NCBI GenBank assembly: GCA_018065005.1
Contig: JAGHUD010000069.1
Span: 1 to 34,678, forward strand
DNA length: 34,678 nucleotides
Reading direction: 5' to 3'
From: Candidatus Physcousia equi
Lineage (GTDB): Bacteria > Bacteroidota > Bacteroidia > Bacteroidales > Bacteroidaceae
The notes below the pieces were generated by a model that was given only the letters and a program-made list of their open reading frames with translations, searched no databases and was not told the origin of the DNA. The translations under genes were made by a program, and so were the position numbers. Positions within the stretch are counted from its first letter, which is position 1; every line of letters begins with the position of its first letter. Shown here piece after piece: positions 19,071-27,500 of the stretch.

Positions 19071-19080
19071 CAGTTCGTTT
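19039..19080. terminator. Bidirectional terminator overlapping the GNAT stop codon
   Basis: A perfect 17-bp stem (19039-19055 paired with 19064-19080) encloses an 8-nt loop. Plus-strand transcripts continue into TTTGTT. Minus-strand transcripts continue into a run of T (TTTCTTTTT), so it can also end the rhaM/DUF554 side. The GNAT stop TAG (19068-19070) lies within the right arm. Confidence 0.85.
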
Positions 19081-19131
19081 GTTCCCGTCCGTCGCAGGGG
19101 CGAGAGAGAGAACTGGTGAAGCGCAGTTCAA

Positions 19132-19512
19132 TCAGTCGTAGAGGTAGAACATGCGTTCCATCATCTGCCATTTCTCGTCGCTCGTAGCTTCTGCCGAACA
19201 ACCCTGAAACTGGCTCACAAAGGCTTCCCACTCCGCTTGACGGGGTAGGGTGGCGAGACGTTGCATCGATTCTTCCCAGTTGAAGTCGGCAGGTGCATCC
19301 ACAATCATCACCAAGCGGTTGCCCACGATGTAGATCTCCATTTCGAGGATGCCTACTGCACGGATGCCGTCGCGTATCTCCTTCCAATTGTGTTCGGCAG
19401 AGTGCCACTTGATGTATTCTTTGCGTGCCTCTTCATTGCTCTTTAGTTCGAGGGTTTGCACATAGCGCTTCACGCTGCCTTCAAACTTCTTTTGTACGTA
19501 TCCGTTTTCCAT
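19132..19512 (-). CDS. rhaM: L-rhamnose mutarotase
   Basis: Interconverts alpha and beta anomers of L-rhamnose, helping feed rhamnose isomerase. The 126-residue product is a ferredoxin-like fold protein of the RhaM/YiiL family. It shows 'RYVQTLELKSNEEARKEYIK', the catalytic-His region 'WHSAEHNWKEIRDGIRA', 'EIYIVGNRLVMIVDAPADF' and a conserved aromatic end 'MMERMFYLYD'. It is about 20 residues longer than E. coli RhaM, mainly at the N-terminus and before the last strand. The ATG at 19512 is chosen; the frame runs back to 19578 without homology. No other rhamnose catabolic gene is adjacent. It lies convergent to the thiamine operon and shares the terminator at 19039-19080. Confidence 0.85.
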   Translation of the reverse strand: MENGYVQKKFEGSVKRYVQTLELKSNEEARKEYIKWHSAEHNWKEIRDGIRAVGILEMEIYIVGNRLVMIVDAPADFNWEESMQRLATLPRQAEWEAFVSQFQGCSAEATSDEKWQMMERMFYLYD

Positions 19513-19623
19513 ATCTATTTTGTTGTTTTGTCTTTCCTTCTTCGAGCTATGGTGCAGTTCTGTCACCCACTTGCGCACTGACTATGACACCACTGCCTGA
19601 GTAAACTGCGCTGTCGCAATGGG

Positions 19624-20337
19624 TCAACCCTTCAATAGGTAGAAGATGACGGGCACCAGAAGACTCGGCAAGAGATTGACCGTCTTGCAGTCCTTGATGC
19701 CCAATATGCCAAGTCCCGAACTTAGGATGAGCACACCGCCCACAATGCTCAGTTCGATACGCATGGGCATGGGCATGCCTTCTCCACACCAGTAGCCGAT
19801 GGCATAGAACATGCCTTGCCACACAAACAAGATGGGGGCTGCCAACAGCATAATCCAACCATAGGAGGCTGCCAGAACTGCTGAAGTGACGAGGTCGAGC
19901 GTTGCATTCGTGTAGAGATAGGTGTTGCCAGGCTCATCGAATGCCCAACCCTGAGATGGGGAGAGGGCTGAGAGGACGGGGCCGACGATGGAAAAGGTGC
20001 CGATGCAGTAAAGAAGAAGCCCTGTGACAAGACCCTCCAACCCATTCTTTTGCTTACCACCTTTGGCGTTGAATCGGCTGTTGAGGCGATCGAGTCTTCC
20101 CTGCAAGTCGAGCTTCGTGCCTACCACACCGCCCAGCGCAAGGCTGGCAATGAAAAGCACCGGGTATTCGCTTTGACCCATGTTGTGCAAACAAGCATTC
20201 ATGCCTAAGGCCAAACACGCCAGACCCAACGCATTGAAAAGCGTAGTCTGGTACTTCTCCTTGATGCCTGCGCCCAACAAGGATCCGAAGGCACTGCCTA
20301 CCACGATGGTTGTGGTGTTGATGATGGTTCCTAACAT
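19624..20337 (-). CDS. DUF554 family integral membrane protein
   Basis: Polytopic inner-membrane protein of 237 residues in the DUF554 family (like YdfK/YqgA), with no established function; transport is often assumed. The start 'MLGTIINTTTIVVGSAFGSL' is the conserved family N-terminus, so the ATG at 20337 is preferred over the frame to 20400. Gly-rich hydrophobic segments follow: 'LFNALGLACLALGMNACL', 'VLFIASLALGGVVGTKLDL', 'LVTGLLLYCIGTFSIVGPVL', 'TLDLVTSAVLAASYGWIML' and 'ELSIVGGVLILSSGLGILG'. The 'GLLLYCIGTFSIVGPVL' motif is characteristic. The gene has its own promoter (20453-20423) and precedes rhaM on the same strand by about 110 bp. Confidence 0.9.
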   Translation of the reverse strand: MLGTIINTTTIVVGSAFGSLLGAGIKEKYQTTLFNALGLACLALGMNACLHNMGQSEYPVLFIASLALGGVVGTKLDLQGRLDRLNSRFNAKGGKQKNGLEGLVTGLLLYCIGTFSIVGPVLSALSPSQGWAFDEPGNTYLYTNATLDLVTSAVLAASYGWIMLLAAPILFVWQGMFYAIGYWCGEGMPMPMRIELSIVGGVLILSSGLGILGIKDCKTVNLLPSLLVPVIFYLLKG

Positions 20338-20422
20338 CGTTTCTCTTGATTCTTTGCTTATTTTTTTGTAGGGAACGTTCCCATGGCTGCTTCTCCGCAT
20401 CCTTTTGATCGGAAAATGTGTG

Positions 20423-20453
20423 CAAAGTTAGTCAAAAAGATTTAATCTAACAA
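20423..20453 (-). promoter_or_regulatory. Bacteroidetes-type promoter of the DUF554 gene
   Basis: Minus-strand TTG (20453-20451), 20-nt spacer, then TAACTTTG (20430-20423): a full match to the -33/-7 consensus. It gives a leader of about 80 nt for the gene starting at 20337. Confidence 0.75.
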
Positions 20454-20835
20454 CAATTAAGTACCTCGAATTACATAAAACCAATATGAGGTGCCTACGC
20501 AAACGAAACCTCTCAACGTCATCCGTTCGTCTAAAAATATTGACAACGGGGCTTGCCTGTATGATGAAAAGTCGCCATCTTTAGATGGAGGCGTAAAGAA
20601 TGAATGCGCAGCGCTGCAAGTCTGTCGATCATCAATAAGATAAGTCTCAAAGATGAGCCTTCCTCCTTGCGATAATTCGGCGCAAGCGTCATGATTACCA
20701 CCTTATTTCGATTTTTTTTGAAAAAAAGTGTTAATTACCCCCCCCGATTTTTTGGTATCTTAAAGAATTTAAAGTAATTTTGTACCGCAATACATGTATT
20801 TTTTCTAAACCTACAAAACTAAATACAAAATCAAA
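20454..20835. other. Intergenic region before the GH27 genes
   Basis: About 380 bp without a coding frame of note. It holds palindromes CCATCTTTAGATGG (around 20577) and GCAGCGCTGC (20608-20617), a C8 tract (20738-20745) and the promoter of the first GH27 gene. A small RNA is possible but not supported by a clear terminator. Confidence 0.45.
20751..20782 (+). promoter_or_regulatory. Bacteroidetes-type promoter of the first GH27 gene
   Basis: TTTG (20751-20754), 20-nt spacer, TAATTTTG (20775-20782), about 54 bp before the ATG at 20836. A run of eight C (20738-20745) lies just upstream of the -33 element. Confidence 0.8.
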
Positions 20836-23800
20836 ATGCAAAAAGTCGCTTCTTTAGCCCTTTTGCTGTTCACAATCTTGACGGGTTGGAGCAGCCGTTT
20901 GTGTGCCGAGGAAATTCAACTTTCCAGCAACACGCAGAAACCTGAACATGTCTACCGTGTGCGTTGTGCACGACAGAACCAAACAAAGTTTTGGAGCAAA
21001 ACAGGAGCACCAGTCGACGAAGCAGAGGCTGGTAACTTTGCCTTAGTCGCTGCGGAGAGAGAAGGTGATTACTACATCTTCAATGTTGACAATCGCGAAT
21101 ACATCAGCTACACGCCTTCCAATGTGGGCAACAAACGCAACTTCTCCGTCAACGTGGCAGCCAATCCCCAACCTTGGAAGTTCACATCTGCCAAAGCTGA
21201 CAACATTCAATTCTATCAAATTCAGCCCTATAACGGTAGTGGCACCGCTGAGAAGTATGTCAACTGGTATCAAGGTATTTCAGGCACACACAACGGGCTT
21301 GGACTTTGGGAACAGGATGGAACACAGGATAAAGGTAGCTCATGGGCATTTGAAGAAGTTGATTTCGATCCCAGCATCTACTCGACAGCAGAGGCCCCCA
21401 AATACTACATGCTGAAGAATCTGCGTCAGAACAAATATGCCGATAGCCAAACAGAAGGGGCAACCATCACTGAGGAGGCTAACATGAGCGCTGGTTCTAT
21501 TTGGCGATTTGAAGATGCAACATCCCAAGCTGCCGCTAATATGGCAGAAGGAACCATTCCCTGCTATATATATAATGAATATGTAGGCAAGTATCTGACG
21601 AGCCACTCAACCACCACGAACGGTGGCAACGCACAGTATGCTGCAGCTCCCTCGCAGGTTTGGTACCTTATTCCCCACACCAAAGACAATAAGACGGGAT
21701 TCGTCATCAGCAAGAATGCAACAATGAGCGCACAGAACGACTGCTGGAACGACAATTCTGGCAAATTCGTATGTGCCTACAAAGGTGACGATGCCGGTTC
21801 CATTTGGCAGTATGTGCGTTACTTCGGTACGAAAAACACATACACCATCCGACTCAACACACCCGACGGCTATACCGGCGAAGCTCCCACAGTGGCGTAT
21901 GCTGGCAAGACATACAAGAATGCAGATACCTTTGTCGGCTTTGCTGCACCTGCTCCCGCTGCCTTCACCGCATCCGGCATCAAAGGATATTACCCAACGG
22001 TGAGCATCAACAACACAGATATCGTTATCAGCTACGCGCAAGTTCCCACTTATACGGTTTATTCCGATGGTATGCCCGAGTCTGCTTACATCACCATTGC
22101 GGGCGAACAGTATCGCAACGTGAATGCACAAGGGGAAACGACGGTGGATGGTTCTAAGTTCACCGGATTGCCCTCAACAACCGACGTCACTGCCACCTGC
22201 GGCGGTGGTTATGACTATAAGATCATCGTGGACAATCTCAACGCACAGATCACGGTAAACTTCACCCAGGTATTCCTGCCTACCGCATCCGTAGATGCCG
22301 AAAAGCAAAACTTCTATCGCATCAAGGATTCTGCAGGTCGCTATCCTCGCATCAGCGTGACCAACATCCTTGCCACAAAGACAAAGAGCGTCGGCGACAA
22401 GTTTGTCTTCGTAGAAGCCGACGAAGTGGGTGAGTATTATATATATGATGCAACAGCCAAGAAATACCTCTACTACACGCAAACCACAGGAACCGCAAAT
22501 GCCAGCAGTTCGGCTTCGAGCGCCATCAAGTGTGCTGCTGATCTCGCCTCTGTGCCTGACAACGGTGGTGCCACTTGGAAGATTCGCAAAGAGAGCTATG
22601 GCGGAGAAACCGTCGACATCTTCCCTGCAAAAGGCAGCGGCAGCGAGTCGTGGAACTTCCGCGGCGGCGATAGCTATGCGCTCAATCTGTATCCTGCGGG
22701 TGATGGCAACAGCAGCTGGACACTCGAAGACCCCGACAAGGGCTCCCTGGCTTGTGCTACCTATATGTTTGCATTGCCCGGAGCACAGTACATGCACAAG
22801 TTATTACCCGAAGCCAACACTACAGTGCTCAGCATTACACCTCTCCTCGACAAAGACGGACGTGAGGTGGCTACACTCACCCTGCATGACGACCGTGTGG
22901 GCATAGGCAACAACTATAAGTATGTCACTGGCACTATGCCCAACGATGAAGGTGTCTACAGCTACAAGGCTATGCTCAGCGATGAAACTATAGCCACTAT
23001 CAGCATTACAGTGAGCAAGAAGCTCGCTTCTCCCACACCTATGATGGGCTGGCTCTCCTGGAATTGGTTTGCCGAGAACATCAACACGCAGCGCATGACC
23101 GACATTGCACAAGGTATGGTGGACAAAGGTCTAGTAGCAGCGGGCTACAAGTATCTCGTCCTCGACGACGGATGGGGCACCTCCGACAACAACAATCACA
23201 CCGACAAGGAGAACCTCCGCGTCAATACGGCTAAGTTTGCCGATATGAAGGCTTTTGCCACTTCGCTCAACGAGAAGGGCATTCGACTCGGTCTCTACTC
23301 AGATGCGGGAAGCAAGACTTGTGGTGGTTTCCAACCGGGTAGCTATAACTTCGAAACACAGCACATGCAACTCTTTGCCGACTGTGGTGCCGACTTCCTT
23401 AAATACGACTTCTGCAACAACCAGGCTGGTGCCAAGATTTCTTACCAGCAGATGGGTGACGCCATACGCCTGCTCAACGCCAAGCGCAAGGCTGCCGACC
23501 CTGAAGGCTATGTACCCTTCTCATTGAATGCTTGCGAATGGGGCAGCAATCAGCCCTGGAAATGGGCAGCTGAGGCAGGAGCCGACAGCTGGCGCTCCAC
23601 CCAGGATGCACGCGAGTGCTGGATGGGCAACGTCAGCAACCTCATCGGTGTCATCGACGGTGTAGACCGCGTCAAGTATCTCTGGATGTGGGCAGGTGTG
23701 AATCGTTTCAATGACCTCGACATGATGTGTATTGGCATTCACGGCTATGGAGGTCCCTCCAACCATATTCCTTCACACCGCGCCAATGGTGGCAAGATTG

Positions 23801-24450
23801 AGGGCTTCACCGAAGAGCAGGCTCGCTCGCAGATGTCTATTTGGAGCATGCTCGCTTCACCCCTTGCCATCACAGCCGACGTGCGCAAGAAGCCCGAAAA
23901 CTACTACGGACAGACGCTCCCTGCCAACCTCGTCAGCCAAACTGACCTCGACATCCTCACCAATGCAGACATCATCAGCATTAGCCAGGATGAGCTGGGA
24001 CAACAGGCTGAGTACCTCGCAACGCTGAGCCAGTCCACCGACAACGATCCCTCTGGCTTCGATGTCTACGTCAAGGACCTCAAGGATGGAGAAAAGGCTT
24101 TGGCTGTCTTCAACCGTGGTTCTTCGCAGCTCCCGGCACGCACCATAGCTCCCGCATCTGTCTATCTCGGCTCTGGCGAGACCATCTATTTCAAGAACGT
24201 GTGGACCGGTGCCACAGGCAGCATAGCTGCTGGCAGCAACATCCAGATTCCAGCCCTCAAGCCCTACCAGACTTGTGTGTTCAAACTGCGCACTACGAAG
24301 AGCTACAACGAGTCTACAGCCATTCAAGTTGTCGAAGCTCCTGCAATGCAGACCGCTACAACGAACATCTTTGACCTCCAAGGCAGAAAGGTGACAGAGC
24401 CCACCAAAGGCTCTATCTATCTGCAGGCTGGCAAGAAGGTTATCTTCTAA
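20836..24450 (+). CDS. Secreted multidomain GH27 glycosidase (alpha-galactosidase-like), copy 1
   Basis: Exported 1204-residue enzyme with a signal peptide (residues 1-24, ending 'SSRLCA'). The first ~650 residues are beta-rich accessory modules. Two of them repeat a 'YYIYNxxxxKYLYY'-like pattern (about residues 35-160 and 490-620), possibly beta-trefoil or carbohydrate-binding. An Ig-like linker ('ALPGAQYMHKLLPEANTTVL') leads into the catalytic domain from residue 736 ('MMGWLSWNWF'). GH27 landmarks are 'YLVLDDGWG', 'LGLYSDAG', 'FLKYDFCN' with nucleophile Asp858, 'SWRSTQDA' with acid/base Asp924, and 'RFNDLDMM'. A beta-sandwich follows. The C-terminus 'NIFDLQGRKV...AGKKVIF' is the short tail common on Prevotella secreted proteins, possibly a sorting signal. 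Exact substrate is unknown: alpha-galactosidase or a related GH27 specificity. Confidence 0.88.
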   Translation: MQKVASLALLLFTILTGWSSRLCAEEIQLSSNTQKPEHVYRVRCARQNQTKFWSKTGAPVDEAEAGNFALVAAEREGDYYIFNVDNREYISYTPSNVGNKRNFSVNVAANPQPWKFTSAKADNIQFYQIQPYNGSGTAEKYVNWYQGISGTHNGLGLWEQDGTQDKGSSWAFEEVDFDPSIYSTAEAPKYYMLKNLRQNKYADSQTEGATITEEANMSAGSIWRFEDATSQAAANMAEGTIPCYIYNEYVGKYLTSHSTTTNGGNAQYAAAPSQVWYLIPHTKDNKTGFVISKNATMSAQNDCWNDNSGKFVCAYKGDDAGSIWQYVRYFGTKNTYTIRLNTPDGYTGEAPTVAYAGKTYKNADTFVGFAAPAPAAFTASGIKGYYPTVSINNTDIVISYAQVPTYTVYSDGMPESAYITIAGEQYRNVNAQGETTVDGSKFTGLPSTTDVTATCGGGYDYKIIVDNLNAQITVNFTQVFLPTASVDAEKQNFYRIKDSAGRYPRISVTNILATKTKSVGDKFVFVEADEVGEYYIYDATAKKYLYYTQTTGTANASSSASSAIKCAADLASVPDNGGATWKIRKESYGGETVDIFPAKGSGSESWNFRGGDSYALNLYPAGDGNSSWTLEDPDKGSLACATYMFALPGAQYMHKLLPEANTTVLSITPLLDKDGREVATLTLHDDRVGIGNNYKYVTGTMPNDEGVYSYKAMLSDETIATISITVSKKLASPTPMMGWLSWNWFAENINTQRMTDIAQGMVDKGLVAAGYKYLVLDDGWGTSDNNNHTDKENLRVNTAKFADMKAFATSLNEKGIRLGLYSDAGSKTCGGFQPGSYNFETQHMQLFADCGADFLKYDFCNNQAGAKISYQQMGDAIRLLNAKRKAADPEGYVPFSLNACEWGSNQPWKWAAEAGADSWRSTQDARECWMGNVSNLIGVIDGVDRVKYLWMWAGVNRFNDLDMMCIGIHGYGGPSNHIPSHRANGGKIEGFTEEQARSQMSIWSMLASPLAITADVRKKPENYYGQTLPANLVSQTDLDILTNADIISISQDELGQQAEYLATLSQSTDNDPSGFDVYVKDLKDGEKALAVFNRGSSQLPARTIAPASVYLGSGETIYFKNVWTGATGSIAAGSNIQIPALKPYQTCVFKLRTTKSYNESTAIQVVEAPAMQTATTNIFDLQGRKVTEPTKGSIYLQAGKKVIF

Positions 24451-24465
24451 AGAGAACTCTCATTG

Positions 24466-24503
24466 GTTTGTCCTTTGCAGTCGAAAGCAAAGGACAAACT
24501 TTT
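24466..24503 (+). terminator. Hairpin terminator/attenuator between the two GH27 genes
   Basis: A perfect 13-bp inverted repeat (GTTTGTCCTTTGC at 24466-24478 and its complement at 24487-24499, 8-nt loop) is followed by TTTT. It starts 16 bp after the stop of copy 1. Only about 40 bp separate it from the start of copy 2, and no promoter consensus is seen there. It may act as a partial terminator or an mRNA-stabilising 3' end. Confidence 0.7.
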
Positions 24504-24522
24504 CGCAATAGAAACATTAACT

Positions 24523-24530
24523 ACCCCCCC
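24523..24530 (+). repeat. Poly-C tract just before the second GH27 start codon
   Basis: Eight C (approximately 24524-24531) followed by six T lie within 16 bp of the ATG, in the ribosome-binding region. A similar C8 tract precedes the first GH27 promoter (20738-20745) and a C9 tract abuts the dnaB stop (301-309). Such homopolymers can change length during replication. Confidence 0.7.
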
Positions 24531-24539
24531 CTTTTTTCA

Positions 24540-27500
24540 ATGAATCAAATCAAAACAACACTCATCGCACTGCTTGTCATCGCAGGATGGAGCAGCGAGG
24601 CGTCTGCAGATATCGTTCAGCCATCTACGCAGACGGACAAGCCCGAACACGTGTATCGTGTGCATTGTGCACGACAAAATACCGACAAGTATTGGAGCAA
24701 CACGGGTGCCCCCGTTTCTGAAGCAGAAGCCGGCAGTTTCGTACTTCTCAATGGTGAGAACGAAGGTGATTACTACATTTACAACCTCGAAAATAAAGAG
24801 TATGTAAGCTACGTGCCTTCGAATATTGGCGATAAACGTGATTTTTCGGTTAATGTAACTGCCGAAGCTGATCGCCGTGCTTGGAAGTTTAACAATGCCA
24901 CAGCTGATGGCATACAATTCTACGAGATTCAGCCCTACAACGCCAATAACACCGCAGAGAGATATGTCAATTGGTATGGCGGTTTGCCAAACAACACCCA
25001 CAACCGACTGGGTTTATGGCGACAGAATGGCACCCAGGATAAAGGCAGCGCGTGGACCTTCGTTGAGATTGACTTTGACCCAAGCATCTACTCCACAGCC
25101 GACGCACCGAAGTACTACACCTTGAAAAACCTCCGCCAGAATAAGTATGCAGACAACCAAACTGAGGGTGCAAGTATCAATGAGGTGAGTGCCATCAGCG
25201 CAGGCTCAATTTGGCGCTTCGAAGATGCGACCTCTGCTGCAGCATCCAACCTGAACGAAGGTGTTATCCCCTGCTATATCTTTAATGAATATGTAGGCAA
25301 GTACCTCGTTAATCATGCCAATGGCAACACCGGACAGGCCACCTATTCAGCCACAGCCTCTCAGGTATGGTACCTCATTCCGCACACCAACAACAAGACA
25401 GGATATGTCATCTGCAAGAATCCCACGATGAGCCAAACCTATGACAGTTGGAACGACTATCAAGGCCGTATCGTCTGCTCCTATAAGGGTGACGATGCTG
25501 GTTCCATTTGGCAATATGCTCGTTATTTCGGCACGAAACAAACCTACACCATTCACATAAATATGCCCGAAGGCTACACAGGCACACAGCCCACTGTGAC
25601 CTATTCTGGCAAGGCATACAGCGATAACGAAACCTTTGTGGGCTTTGGTGCACCTGCCGCCAGTGCTTTCTCACCCGCAGCAGCGCAAGGTTGCTATCCC
25701 ACAGTCAGCATCTCAGGTAACGACATAAATGTCACCTATACCACGATGCCAGACTACACCGTCTTCTCAGATGGCATGCCCTCATCGTCCTTCATCACCG
25801 TTAATGGTCAGAACTATTCTGGCATCAACGCTCAGGGCGAAACAACTATTCCAAGTGCAAACCTCAACGGACTGCTTACCCAGAATGACATTACGGTGAC
25901 CTGCGGCGGTGGAAATGACTATAAGGTTATCGTCGACAACATTCATTTCCAGATCACCGTCAACTTCGTTCAGGCTTTCCAGCCCACGGCTTCTGTGGAT
26001 GCTGCTAAGCAGTATCTCTATCGCATCAAGGACAAGGCAGGTCGCTACCCCAAGATCACCGATAGCAACATAAATTCAACAAAGAACAAGGTAGAGGGTG
26101 ATAAGTTCATCTTTGTAGAACATGCTACGGAAGTAGGCCAATATTATATATATAATGTAACCAACGGCAAGTATCTTTACTACACCCAGACTACTTCTAC
26201 GAATGCTCAGACTGCCACCAGCAGCAGTGCTGTTCGATTTGGCGAGCTGACAGACGTACCCGCCAATGGAGGTGCTACATGGAAGATACGCAAGGAGAGC
26301 TACAGTGGTGAGACCGTTGACATCTATCCTGCCACAGGAAACGGAGCCAACGCATGGAACTTTTGTGGCGGTGGCGATAGCAACGTCTTGAACCTCTACA
26401 ATACGGGGGACAACAACAGCAGCTGGACACTCGAAGATCCCGAAAAGGGCTCACTTAAGTGTGCCACCTATATGTTCGCTCTCCCCGGAGCACAGTATAT
26501 CCACAAGCTCATCCCCGAACCAAACGTCGAGGTGCGCAGCATAACCTCTCTCACCAAGGATGGAGAAGACGTAAACAGCGACTTCGAACTGCGTGACGAC
26601 CGAGTGTCAGTGGGCAACCGCTACAAGTACGTCACAGGTCATGCGCCCACAGAAGAGGGTGTCTATACCTACAAAGCTATGCTCAGCGACGAGACCGCAG
26701 CCACCATCACCCTCACTGTAAGTTCAAAACTTCCATCTGCCACTCCGTTCATGGGTTGGTTGTCATGGAACTGGTTTGCAGAGAATATCAATGAGGAACG
26801 CATGAGCGCTATCGCAGACGGTATGGTCAGCAAAGGCCTTGTTGAAGCGGGTTATAAGTATCTTGTGTTAGACGACGGTTGGGGAACATCCAACCAGACC
26901 CCACACACCGATAAAGAAAACCTCAAAGTGGATGCAACTAAGTTCCCCAACATGAAGTCTTTTGCCACTTCGCTCAACAGCAAGGGTATTCGCTTGGGTC
27001 TCTATTCGGATGCTGGAAAATCTACCTGTGGTGGTTTCCAGCCCGGTAGCTATAACTATGAGACGCAACACGTGCAGCTCTTCGATGACTGCGGTGCTGA
27101 CTTCCTCAAGTATGACTTCTGTGCCAGCGAAGCAGGACGAAAAGTTTCTTATCAGCAGATGGGAGAAGCCATTCGTTTGCTTAACGCTAAGCGCAAGGCA
27201 GCTAACCCCACAAACTACATACCCTTTGCATTCAATGCTTGTGAATGGGGTGGCGAGAAGCCCTGGGAATGGGCAGCTGAGGCTGGTGCCGATAGTTGGC
27301 GAGCTACGCAAGATGCCCGTGAGTGTTGGATTGGCAATAGCAGCGGCAACGCAAACCTTATCGGTGTTGTTGACGGCGTTGACAAGACCAAGAAGGTGTG
27401 GATGTACGCTGGTGTGAACCGTTTCAACGACCTCGACATGATGTGTATTGGTATCCACGGCTACGGCGGTCCTTCAAATTATGTTCCCGATCAGCCCGGC

